Positions 8,603-16,371 of a stretch of 64,000 bases of DNA are shown here, in pieces. The notes below the pieces were generated by a model. That model did not search any database, was not told where the DNA came from, and worked only from the letters and a program-made list of their open reading frames with translations. Numbering within the stretch: position 1 is the stretch's first letter; the number at the start of each line of letters is the position of its first letter. Origin of the DNA: Duganella radicis (GTDB lineage: Bacteria > Pseudomonadota > Gammaproteobacteria > Burkholderiales > Burkholderiaceae_D); assembly GCF_009720825.1 (NCBI RefSeq), contig NZ_WNKY01000019.1, positions 1 to 64,000 on the forward strand, read 5' to 3'. Both the position numbers and the translations under genes were made by a program.

Positions 8603-9742
8603 ATGAAGAAAATCGGCTTTTCGGGAACCCTGGACCCGATCACCAACGGTCACATGTGGGTGATCAACGAAGCCCGTTCGCTGGCGGACGAGGTGGTGGT
8701 GTTCCTGTCCGAGAATCCGGCCAAGAAGCCGCGCTTCACGGCCGAGGAGCGCAAGAGCATCATCGCGCTCAGCTGCGCCGAGCAGGGCTGGGACAACGTC
8801 TCGGTGGTCATCGTGCGCGGCGACTACACCGCGCGCGCGGCCAAGAAGCAGGGCGTCGAATGCCTGATCCGCGGCATCCGCACCACCGCCGATTTCGACT
8901 ACGAGAACCTGATCCAGCAAACCAACGTCGACGTGCTGCAAGGCGCCAAGACCGTGTTCGTGATGCCGCCGCGCGACCTCGGCTCGGTCAGTTCCTCCTT
9001 CGTCAAGGCGCTGGAGGGACCGATCGGCTGGAACTGGATCATGAAGCAATTCGTGCCCGGCCCGGCCTACCACGCCTGGGTGCTGGGCTGGCTGCGGCGC
9101 GAGTGGGAAACCCTGTGGGACTACGAGCACCGCGACGCCACCGCCATCGCCCACGCCGACCAGTGGTTCGTGCAACTGACCGGCGCCACCGCCTACGGCG
9201 GGCCGGCGCGCCACTATCATAACCTCGACCACCTGGTGCACGGCCTGTGCGAAATCCGCGTGTGGGCCGCCAACACCCGGCCCGATCCGGCCGACGTCGA
9301 CATCGTCAAGCAGGCTTTCTGGTTCCATGACGCCGAGTACGGCCACAGCGGCGAGCCCGGCACCCTGAGCAACGAGGAGGCCAGCGCCCAGCTGTGGCTG
9401 GGCAGCCACCTGGGGCAGGAAATGGCCGACGCCGCCGAACTGATACGCGCCACCGACCACTTCCAGGAAGCCGCCATCACGCACCGCCTGAAGGATATCC
9501 TGCTGTGCGTGGACCTGGCCATCCTCGGCCAGGACGACGAGGTCTACCAGAACTACGCGCGCGCCATCCGGCAGGAATACATCCACCTGCCGGACGTCAA
9601 GTACCGCGAGCAGCGGCGCGGCGCGCTGCTGCACTTGTGCCGCAAGGCGCAGGGCGGGCAACTGTTCCGCGACGCCTACTTCGCCGAACAGTACAACCAG
9701 CGTGCCATCGACAATATGCAGCGCGAGATGGCCCAGCTTTAA
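8603..9742 (+). CDS. CoaD-like nucleotidyltransferase fused to an HD-domain protein
   Basis: A 379-residue two-domain protein. Residues 1 to about 155 closely resemble phosphopantetheine adenylyltransferase (CoaD): SGTLDPITNGH with the TxGH nucleotide-binding motif at 14-17, LIRGIRTTADFDYE, and SVSSSFVK near the end. Residues from about 165 to the end match the COG4339-type predicted metal-dependent HD phosphohydrolases, with HYHNLDH at 204-210 and the HD pair at 242-243 in FWFHDAEYG. CoaD normally stands alone at about 160 residues. The ATG at 8603 has GGAG seven bases upstream. It is downstream of the kinase on the same strand (33-base gap) and its stop overlaps the convergent hemerythrin gene. 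Whether the first domain makes dephospho-CoA or another nucleotide product is open. Confidence 0.85.
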   Translation: MKKIGFSGTLDPITNGHMWVINEARSLADEVVVFLSENPAKKPRFTAEERKSIIALSCAEQGWDNVSVVIVRGDYTARAAKKQGVECLIRGIRTTADFDYENLIQQTNVDVLQGAKTVFVMPPRDLGSVSSSFVKALEGPIGWNWIMKQFVPGPAYHAWVLGWLRREWETLWDYEHRDATAIAHADQWFVQLTGATAYGGPARHYHNLDHLVHGLCEIRVWAANTRPDPADVDIVKQAFWFHDAEYGHSGEPGTLSNEEASAQLWLGSHLGQEMADAAELIRATDHFQEAAITHRLKDILLCVDLAILGQDDEVYQNYARAIRQEYIHLPDVKYREQRRGALLHLCRKAQGGQLFRDAYFAEQYNQRAIDNMQREMAQL

Positions 9743-10245
9743 ACCGGCGGCAGCTCGATCGCTTCCTTGCGGGCGGCCATGGCCTCGCCCAGCTCCTCCA
9801 GGTCCAGCTTGGTCTTGCGGACTTTGGGGAACATCTCGCCTTCCTCTTCCTCGACGTGGTGGTCGATCATTTCCGACAGCACCTTGACCTTGGCGTCGAA
9901 CAGATCGTCGCCCGGCTCCATGCTCTGGATCTGGGCGATCAAATCCTTGGCCGAGGCGTGTTCCACCAGCGACTCGTCCATGATGTCGTCATCCTTGATG
10001 GCCTGGCGCACGGCCGGATAGAAGATTTCCTCCTCGATCATGGTGTGCTTGGTCAGCTCCTGGCAGATCTGCAGGGCCAGCTTGTGCTTGCTGACGTGGG
10101 CGCGGTCGCCCAGTTCTTCATACTGTTCGAACAGCGCCTTGACGTTTTCATGATCCTGGGTCAGCAGCGCGATGGCGTCTTGTGGCGCGGTTTCGGTGGG
10201 AATAGGCTTCGGCATCTTGCCCGAAGATTGGGAAGTGGTTCTCAT
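9739..10245 (-). CDS. hemerythrin domain protein
   Basis: A 168-residue protein with a single hemerythrin HHE domain. The metal-ligand segments are visible as LLTQDHENV, ELTKHTMIEEEIFYP and IDHHVEEEEGEMFP, which supply the His and Glu residues of a di-iron site. Such bacterial proteins bind oxygen or nitric oxide or protect against oxidative stress in the cytoplasm. The ATG at 10245 is preceded by AAGGAG six bases away, so the frame upstream of it is not used. The stop overlaps that of the convergent CoaD-HD gene. It follows the cytochrome P460 gene on the same strand by 87 bases. Confidence 0.88.
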   Translation of the reverse strand: MRTTSQSSGKMPKPIPTETAPQDAIALLTQDHENVKALFEQYEELGDRAHVSKHKLALQICQELTKHTMIEEEIFYPAVRQAIKDDDIMDESLVEHASAKDLIAQIQSMEPGDDLFDAKVKVLSEMIDHHVEEEEGEMFPKVRKTKLDLEELGEAMAARKEAIELPPV

Positions 10246-10332
10246 GTCGGCTCCTTGCTTGGCTAATGGGGACTGCCAAACTAGTCTAGGAGTCCCCGCC
10301 ATAGCCGGTCTGTGCGCCGGACCACCTTCCGT

Positions 10333-10821
10333 CTACGGCGCCAGGCGGGTGAACACGAAGTCGTGGTTCTTGACCAGTGCCTGATGGCAGGCCCAGCACG
10401 TCTGGTGCTGGGCCAGGTCGGCCGGCTGGCCGTTGATGAAGCGGCCGAAGCCCCAGCCGCCGGTGCTGGCGTACTTTTTGGAATCTTTCACCATCACCTG
10501 TACCGTGCTGGCAGCGCCCGGCACGTAGGCGGCCGGCGACTCGGTCGACTGCACCCGTTTCCACGCCAGCTTGACCAGCACCGTGCCGTCGGGGAAGGGC
10601 AACTGGTTTTTCTCGATGGCCGCCATCGCCACCGGATTGCCGACCACCACCCGCAACTCGTCCAGCGGCGGCGTCTCGTGCGCCGGCGCGATGAATTGCC
10701 ACTTGCGGTAGCCCTCGGGCAGGGTGACGCCGTAGATCGGCGAGGAAGGCGGCGAGGCAGGCGGCGCGGCGTGCGCCAGGCCGGCTGCGCTCAGCAGCAC
10801 GGCGGTCAGCAAATTTTTCAT
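10333..10821 (-). CDS. cytochrome P460 family protein
   Basis: A 162-residue exported c-type heme protein. A signal peptide (MKNLLTAVLLSAAGLAHA) is followed by a P460 domain and the heme attachment motif CWACH near the C terminus (about residue 147), in the place where P460 proteins carry it. P460 cytochromes oxidise hydroxylamine or nitric oxide, or detoxify them, in the periplasm. The ATG at 10821 puts the signal peptide at the start; a more distant ATG at 10851 adds only hydrophilic residues. It lies 14 bases after the Sel1 gene and is probably co-transcribed with it and cpdB. Activity of this member is not shown by sequence. Confidence 0.85.
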   Translation of the reverse strand: MKNLLTAVLLSAAGLAHAAPPASPPSSPIYGVTLPEGYRKWQFIAPAHETPPLDELRVVVGNPVAMAAIEKNQLPFPDGTVLVKLAWKRVQSTESPAAYVPGAASTVQVMVKDSKKYASTGGWGFGRFINGQPADLAQHQTCWACHQALVKNHDFVFTRLAP

Positions 10822-10835
10822 TGGAATCTCCGGTG

Positions 10836-11558
10836 TCAGAATCGGTTCCAATTATTCCTTCTATGTTCGCTGGCTTCCATCATCAGGTGGGTAGCCTTAA
10901 GCTCATCCTTTTGAGTGAGTGCGTCGCCCACCTGCATGGTCAGGGCCAGTTCCTGGATGGCGGGCGGGTACTCGTGTTCGGCCGCCTCCTCCAGCCAGTG
11001 GCGGCCGCGCACGCGGTCCTGCACCACGCCCAGGCCCTGATTGTAGATGTTGGAGAGCAGGAACATCGCATGCGCATTGCCCAATTCGCTCGCCTGCACC
11101 AGCCAGCGCGCCGCCGCCGCCTCGTCGCGCGGCACGCCGTCGCCGTTCTTGTAGAGCAGGCCCAGTGCCAGCGCCGCCCTGGCGTGCTGCTGCCGGGCGG
11201 CCATGGCGTACCACGGCGCCGCCGCGCCCGGCGCGGCGGGGACGCCCGGCACGCCGACCCGCAGCATCTCGCCCAGCTGGAACGCGGCCTCGGTATCGCC
11301 GCCGCGCGCCGCCTGCTCGAACAGCCTGAGCGCGTCGGCGCGCTGCTTCGGCCGCGCCTGATACAAAATGCCCAGCTCGCGCTGCGCCACCGGCAGGTCC
11401 TGCCCGGCCCAGCTGATCAGCTTGCGCTCGGCATGCGGATCGGCTTCCTGCCTGGCCTTCATGCCGACCACTTCGATTTGCGCCGAGGTCGGCTTGTCAT
11501 GCTGGATCTGGCAGCCGGACAGGCCCGCCCACAGCAGCAGTGCGAACAGGACGCGCAT
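10836..11558 (-). CDS. Sel1-repeat lipoprotein
   Basis: A 240-residue lipoprotein. The N terminus has a lipobox, LSGC, at residues 13-16. The remainder is a series of Sel1-like helical repeats of about 36 residues, recognisable by A..LG.LY..G.G and the spacing of Ala and Gly, for example ALALGLLYKNGDGV. Sel1 proteins are protein-interaction scaffolds at the cell envelope. The ATG is separated from the cpdB stop by one base, so translation is probably coupled. The function in this operon is not known. Confidence 0.83.
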   Translation of the reverse strand: MRVLFALLLWAGLSGCQIQHDKPTSAQIEVVGMKARQEADPHAERKLISWAGQDLPVAQRELGILYQARPKQRADALRLFEQAARGGDTEAAFQLGEMLRVGVPGVPAAPGAAAPWYAMAARQQHARAALALGLLYKNGDGVPRDEAAAARWLVQASELGNAHAMFLLSNIYNQGLGVVQDRVRGRHWLEEAAEHEYPPAIQELALTMQVGDALTQKDELKATHLMMEASEHRRNNWNRF

Positions 11559-11559
11559 T

Positions 11560-13659
11560 TTATTTGCTCAGGTCGATGGTGTACTTGGCAAAGCCGCTGG
11601 CGTCCAGCGCGCCCTCGGCCGTGACCGCGGTAATGCCATTGCGCTTCGCCAGCGCCAGATGGCCCGGCGCCGAGCGCAGGATCACCGGACCGGCGGTCGC
11701 CACCTTGACGAAGCTCCAGCTGCGCGCGCTGCCGTTGCCGGCCAGCGTCACCTTGCCGGTGGCCGCGCCCTGCGCCGTCAGATAGTTGCTGACCACGGTC
11801 TGGTTGGCGTCCGGCGACTTGATGATGGTCTTGCTGCCGTCGATGCCCGGCACCGCGCCGCCGCCGCCCGCGCGGTAATCGTTGGTGGCGACGATGAAGT
11901 CATCGCCGTCGGCCACTGCCTTGCCCTTGTACGTCAGGTTGACGATGCGGCTGCCGGCCGGCCTGGTGACGTCGATCTGATAGGTCAGCGCGTTGTCTTC
12001 GGCGTAGAACACATCGTAGTTGTAGATGGTGCCGTAGGATGGCACCAGATCCTGCTCGCTGGTCTTGGCCGGATCGATCTGGCCGAACTGCCTGGCCGAC
12101 GCCTCCAGCCAGTTCTTCAGGTCGGAACCCTTGATCTTCACCGCTTGCAGGTTGTTGTTGGAGTACAGATAAAGGTCGCCCGGATTGCGCACTTGCAGGC
12201 CCACCGGCGCCGCCGCCGACGCGCCCGGCGCCACATCGGTGAAGTCGGACGGACCGTTGCGGCCGGCCTTGAACGGCGCGCTGCACGAAATCACCGGAAT
12301 GCTCTTGTAGCTGGCCAGGGTGGCGTCGCTGCTGGTGGCGATGAAATTCTTCACGTAGGCCAGCTGCGCCTGGTTCACCAGCTGGATCGCGGTGACGTCG
12401 CCAGCCAACGAGAAGTAGGACGACATCTCGAAATCGGTGGTCACGCCCAGCGGCTGTTTGGCGTAGGCGATGGTGGCGGCGTGCTCGTTGGCGACCAGCG
12501 GCGCCACGCTGCTGTCGGCGGCGATGTTGGTGACGCCGTCGGTGTACTTGAAGCCGCGCGATTCCACCGTGGTCCTGGCCGGCTGCACCACCCACTTGCC
12601 GCCGGTGTAGGCCAGCGTCAGCTTGATGATGCCAAGGCGGCGGCCCCAGCTCTGTGCCATCACGGTCGGCACGCCGTTGACGAAGCCATTGATGGCGTCG
12701 ATCTTGGCGCTGGCCGGGAAGGCGGCAAACGATGGGTCCAGCGCGGCCGCGCCGGTCTCCTTGCCTTTCGGGAAGATCAAGTGCGAGTGGCCGATCAGCA
12801 GCGCGTCGATGCCGGTGGTGGTCAGGTGGTAGGAACCGTTTTCCATCTTCGGGCTGTAAGTGCTCGGGTCGAGGCCGCCGTGCGACAACGCCACCACCAG
12901 GTCGGCGCCCTTGCCGCGCAGCTCCGGCACATACTGCCTGGCCGCCTCCTGCACACCGCTCACGGCCACCTTGCCGGCCAGGTTCTTCTGGTCCCATTCG
13001 AGGATCTGCGGCGGCACAAAGCTCATGATGCCGATATTGATTTTCACATCCAGCTTGTTGCCGTCCGGCTGGGTGGCGCTGAAGGTGCGCGGCAGCAGGG
13101 TGTAAGGCTGCACGATGGGCTTGCCGCTGGCCACGCCGGTGACGTTGGTCAGCACCAGCGGGAAGGCCGGGGCGCCGCAGGTGCCGCTCGGCTTGCTCAC
13201 GCCCGGAATGCCGAAGTCGGTATTGGTGATCTGGCTCAGGTAAGGCAGGCCGTAGTTGAATTCGTGGTTGCCGAAGCCGCCGCCGTCGAACTTCATGGCG
13301 TTCATCACCTTGTGCACGGCCAGCGTCTCGCCGCACGGAATCGGCTTGGTGACGGCTTGCAGGTCGCCCAGCAGCGTGCCCTGGATGGTGTCGCCGTCGT
13401 CCAGCAGCACATTGTTCGGATTCTCGGCGCGCGCGGCCTTGACCAGCGCGGAAGTGCGCTCCAGGCCGAGGCTGGTGTCCTCGGCCAGCGAGTAGTAGTT
13501 GTAGCTCATCACGTTGGCGTGGATGTCGGTGGTTTCCAACAGGGCCAGGGTGACGGTCGTGCCTTCCGGGATCGCCGGGGCGACGGTGCCGTTATCGCCG
13601 CCGCATGCGACCAGGCCGGCAGCGCTCATGGCGGCCAGCATCACCAGATTTAATTTCAT
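11560..13659 (-). CDS. cpdB: 2',3'-cyclic-nucleotide 2'-phosphodiesterase / 3'-nucleotidase
   Basis: A 699-residue exported 5'-nucleotidase-family enzyme. The start has a lipoprotein-type signal (GLVACGG). The N-terminal metallophosphatase domain shows ETTDIHAN, DDGDTIQG, FGNHEFNYG and IGHSH, which supply the two-metal site. The C-terminal half is the nucleotide-binding domain with VATNDYRAGGGG. CpdB hydrolyses 2',3'-cyclic nucleotides and 3'-nucleotides in the periplasm, releasing nucleoside and phosphate. A strong Pho box 52 bases upstream implies induction by phosphate starvation, and a hairpin covers its ribosome binding site. The Sel1 and P460 genes follow closely. Confidence 0.92.
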   Translation of the reverse strand: MKLNLVMLAAMSAAGLVACGGDNGTVAPAIPEGTTVTLALLETTDIHANVMSYNYYSLAEDTSLGLERTSALVKAARAENPNNVLLDDGDTIQGTLLGDLQAVTKPIPCGETLAVHKVMNAMKFDGGGFGNHEFNYGLPYLSQITNTDFGIPGVSKPSGTCGAPAFPLVLTNVTGVASGKPIVQPYTLLPRTFSATQPDGNKLDVKINIGIMSFVPPQILEWDQKNLAGKVAVSGVQEAARQYVPELRGKGADLVVALSHGGLDPSTYSPKMENGSYHLTTTGIDALLIGHSHLIFPKGKETGAAALDPSFAAFPASAKIDAINGFVNGVPTVMAQSWGRRLGIIKLTLAYTGGKWVVQPARTTVESRGFKYTDGVTNIAADSSVAPLVANEHAATIAYAKQPLGVTTDFEMSSYFSLAGDVTAIQLVNQAQLAYVKNFIATSSDATLASYKSIPVISCSAPFKAGRNGPSDFTDVAPGASAAAPVGLQVRNPGDLYLYSNNNLQAVKIKGSDLKNWLEASARQFGQIDPAKTSEQDLVPSYGTIYNYDVFYAEDNALTYQIDVTRPAGSRIVNLTYKGKAVADGDDFIVATNDYRAGGGGAVPGIDGSKTIIKSPDANQTVVSNYLTAQGAATGKVTLAGNGSARSWSFVKVATAGPVILRSAPGHLALAKRNGITAVTAEGALDASGFAKYTIDLSK

Positions 13660-13695
13660 CGCAACCTCGAATAAGGGAAAAATTCAAGGTTGCGA
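13657..13695 (-). promoter_or_regulatory. hairpin covering the cpdB ribosome binding site
   Basis: A 9-bp perfect inverted repeat, arms 13687-13695 and 13659-13667 with a 19-base loop. On the cpdB mRNA the 3' arm reads AGGTTGCGA and contains both the AGG of the ribosome binding site and the A of the start codon. The fold would block initiation unless opened. Confidence 0.45.
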
Positions 13696-13710
13696 CTTTA
13701 GCTACTTATC

Positions 13711-13728
13711 GTGACAGCACCATGACAT
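13711..13728 (-). promoter_or_regulatory. Pho box upstream of cpdB
   Basis: On the minus strand the sequence reads ATGTCATGGTGCTGTCAC. It matches the Pho box consensus (CTGTCATAAATCTGTCAC) at 13 of 18 positions, with both TGTCA half-sites intact and the mismatches in the spacer. It lies 52 bases upstream of the cpdB start, suitable for PhoB activation. Confidence 0.7.
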
Positions 13729-13735
13729 CGCGCAA

Positions 13736-15448
13736 TCAATATGCCCAATACGGGCCGGTCTTGCCCGCCGCGCTGGCCCCCTCCATCACCACGAACACGC
13801 GGCGGCCGTAGAAGAACGGCATGCCCCAGTCGAAATAGGTGCCGGCGGAAGTGCTGCTGCCCACCGTGCCGCCCACCTGCGCCGCCGTGATGGTCGACGC
13901 CAGACCGACCATGTTGACCACATTGAAGCTGACCGTGCCGCTGGCGCTGCCGTCGGCCGCGCTGTTGGTGGCGCTCAGCGACAGGGCCGAGGCCGGGCAG
14001 TAGAAATCGCCGCCCGAGCACTGGCGGATAGTGCTGTCGGTGAAGAAGTAGCCGTTGGAGCCGCTGTCGATGAAGCTGGCGCTGTAGGCCTTGCCCTTGT
14101 AGGTGGTGGTGAAGTCGCCGTTGCGGTTGGCCTGGTAGATGGTCTCGCTGGCGACGATGTTATTGCTTTGCGTATTGACGCCGAAAATGAGCGTGCCGCT
14201 GACCGAGGTCAGCCCGGCCGTGCCCACCGCCGGCATGCTGATCAGCAGGCCATTGTTGTTGACGGCGAACGAGGCCACCGGATTGCTGATCTGCCTGGCC
14301 AGCGGCATGGCGCTGGGCGCGCAACTGCCGCTGGCGCAGGCGTAGTAGACGCCGCTGACGGCGGCATTGACGCAGGCCGTGCCGCAATCCTGTTTGAACA
14401 TGCCGACCCCGAGAATGCCCTTGGCGCCGAGGGCCGGCAGTGTGCCGATATCGGCCCCCGCGCTGCTGCACGTGGATGGCGTGCTGCTGTAGCTGGCGCC
14501 GCTGTCGCCGATCACCTGGATCGAGATGCCGGAGGCCGCCTCGTCGGCGATCCTGACGTCGGCCTGGCGCACCGCGCCCCAGGTGTAGCCGCTGATGAAC
14601 TTGCCGCATACGCCGGCATCCTCGCCGGCGGCGGTGCTGACGGCCGGCAGCGCCAGCGTGCTGTTGAGCTGGCTGGCCAGCAGGCGCAGGCCGTAGGAGC
14701 CGGTATCCAGCAGCACATGGTCGATGGTCTGGCAGATGCTGGTGCCGGGGCGGCACACCGTCACGCTCACATACGGCACATTGATCACGCCGTTGACGCC
14801 GCTCGGGCCGCTGTCGACCAGGATGGCGGTGCTGTTGCTGAGCGCGGCCGTGACACTGAGGACGGCGCTGCCGCTGGCCGTGCCGCCGTCGCCGCTGCAA
14901 CTCATGCTGTAGGTGAAGTTGCCGGCCGCGCTGGGGGTGATGGTCACCGAGCCGGTGGTGGCCTTGCTGCCGCTCCACGCGCCGCTGGCGGTGCAGCTGG
15001 TGGCGTTGGCCGAGGACCAGCTCAGCGTGGTGCTCTGGGCGCTGGTGATATTGGCCGGCGCCAGCGTCAGGCTGACGGTGGGCGAGGGCGGCGGCGTGCT
15101 GACCGTGACCATGGCCGTGTTGCTGACGCTGCCGCAGGTGAGGGTGTAGCTGCTGGTGCCGGCGTCGCCGGCGGTGACGGTTTGCGTGCCGCTGCTGGCC
15201 ACCGCGCCGCTCCAGGCGCCGGAGGCGGTACAGCCGCTGGCGGGCGGGTTGCTGACGCTCCAGCTGAGGGTGACGACTTGCCCGCTGGTGGTGGCGGTGG
15301 GCGAGGCGCTGATGCTGATCACCGGCGCCGGCATGCTCATGGCCTCGGTGGTGGCTGTGTTGCTGGTGGCGCTGGACGAACCGCTGCCGCCGCCGCAGGC
15401 GGCCAGCACCAGGCATAGCAGGGCGCCTGCCAGATGGGTGTATTTCAT
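13736..15448 (-). CDS. DUF3443 family secreted lipoprotein with pepsin-like DTGS/DSGS motifs
   Basis: A 570-residue exported protein. It starts with a lipoprotein signal (LVLAACGGG), followed by two tandem Ig-like repeats of about 80 residues, each containing CTASGAWSG. The DUF3443 domain fills the rest (about 190-570). This domain contains DTGSYG with Asp248 and DSGSNG with Asp461, about 213 residues apart. That is the paired aspartate arrangement of bilobed pepsin-like proteases, although no protease activity is established for the family. It is directly preceded by a DUF2844 gene on the same strand (9-base gap), a pairing seen in other Burkholderiales. Cysteines are plentiful in the domain, as expected outside the cytoplasm. 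Confidence 0.8.
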   Translation of the reverse strand: MKYTHLAGALLCLVLAACGGGSGSSSATSNTATTEAMSMPAPVISISASPTATTSGQVVTLSWSVSNPPASGCTASGAWSGAVASSGTQTVTAGDAGTSSYTLTCGSVSNTAMVTVSTPPPSPTVSLTLAPANITSAQSTTLSWSSANATSCTASGAWSGSKATTGSVTITPSAAGNFTYSMSCSGDGGTASGSAVLSVTAALSNSTAILVDSGPSGVNGVINVPYVSVTVCRPGTSICQTIDHVLLDTGSYGLRLLASQLNSTLALPAVSTAAGEDAGVCGKFISGYTWGAVRQADVRIADEAASGISIQVIGDSGASYSSTPSTCSSAGADIGTLPALGAKGILGVGMFKQDCGTACVNAAVSGVYYACASGSCAPSAMPLARQISNPVASFAVNNNGLLISMPAVGTAGLTSVSGTLIFGVNTQSNNIVASETIYQANRNGDFTTTYKGKAYSASFIDSGSNGYFFTDSTIRQCSGGDFYCPASALSLSATNSAADGSASGTVSFNVVNMVGLASTITAAQVGGTVGSSTSAGTYFDWGMPFFYGRRVFVVMEGASAAGKTGPYWAY

Positions 15449-15457
15449 GCAGGATCC

Positions 15458-15928
15458 TTATTCGATGCTGGTAGTGTCGAAGCCGGCCGGCAGCGCGCCG
15501 GGTATCCACGCCTGGCCAGTGAAGGCGCGCATATGGCCGTTGGAGACGATCACCACGTCGGACTGCTCGACCGCCAGCTGCGAGTGGCCGGCCTTGGGGC
15601 GCTTGGCGGCGCTGCTGGTCATGACGGCGAACTTGTCGCCCAGCAGGGTGCGCAGGTCGGGCAGGGTCGGGCCGCTCCAGCTGACGGCGAACACGGTGCC
15701 GCCGGCATCGCTGTATTCGCGCACCACGGTGCCGCTGTCGAGGGTGGACTGGGTGACGGTGTAGACCGCCTCGCTGCTGGCGGCCGTGGCTGTGGCGGCC
15801 AGGCGGCTGGCTTGCCGGCTTTGCGTGGTGGCGGTGCCGAAATTGGACGGAGCGCTGCCCAGCGCGGCCCAGGCCAGCGCGCCTTGCAGCAGGGACAGGA
15901 ACAACATCAGGGTGAATGCGCGGCGCAT
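15458..15928 (-). CDS. DUF2844 domain protein
   Basis: A 156-residue exported protein of the DUF2844 family, recognised by the segments VYTVTQSTLDSGTVVREY and FAVSWSGPTLPDLRTLLG. A signal peptide (MRRAFTLMLFLSLLQGALAW) begins at the ATG at 15928, which has GGAG seven bases upstream. A second ATG at 15940 lacks a binding site. The family has no known biochemical role; members are found next to DUF3443 genes, as here, which suggests that the two work together at the cell surface. It probably leads a two-gene operon. Confidence 0.78.
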   Translation of the reverse strand: MRRAFTLMLFLSLLQGALAWAALGSAPSNFGTATTQSRQASRLAATATAASSEAVYTVTQSTLDSGTVVREYSDAGGTVFAVSWSGPTLPDLRTLLGDKFAVMTSSAAKRPKAGHSQLAVEQSDVVIVSNGHMRAFTGQAWIPGALPAGFDTTSIE

Positions 15929-16011
15929 AGACCACTCCATTGCCGAAAATAAGACAAGGGAAGTGTAAAACGGCAATGCGTTGGGTTGAGTTAGCGAGAT
16001 GTAAGCAAACG

Positions 16012-16305
16012 TTACTTGGGCGGCGCCGGTTGGGCGTAGATCACGATGGGCTGTGGGACGGGAGGCGGGGCCTTGGGGGCGGCGTTGTTGAGTACGAAAG
16101 TGATCACCGTCACGGAGGTAGCGGTGAGCACGATGGCGACGCCTATGATCCACTTGATGACATCGGCGAAGCCCTTCTCCATCCGAGCCTCCAAGGCGGC
16201 GAGATCGGCCTTGGTCGCGGTTTGTTCCAGGCGTGCCTCGATATTGGCCAACCGTTCACGGATTGCCGTAGAGGAGTCTTCAAGTTTGACGATTCTGGCT
16301 TCCAT
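16012..16305 (-). CDS. small membrane protein with coiled coil
   Basis: A 97-residue protein of unknown function. Residues 1-48 form a probable coiled coil with regular Leu/Ile/Ala spacing (RLANIEARLEQTATKADLAA), residues about 50-72 form one membrane helix (WIIGVAIVLTATSVTVITF), and the tail is Pro-rich (PKAPPPVPQPIVI). Similar short proteins with a coiled coil before a single helix are common in proteobacteria and phages (XhlA-like), but no specific role can be assigned. It stands alone between the DUF2844 gene and the TonB receptor, all on the same strand. Confidence 0.7.
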   Translation of the reverse strand: MEARIVKLEDSSTAIRERLANIEARLEQTATKADLAALEARMEKGFADVIKWIIGVAIVLTATSVTVITFVLNNAAPKAPPPVPQPIVIYAQPAPPK

Positions 16306-16371
16306 CTTGCCATGTTAGCCAGCGAGGGCGGTGACGTCCAGTGGAACCGGACGTCACCTTGAGCTACATCA

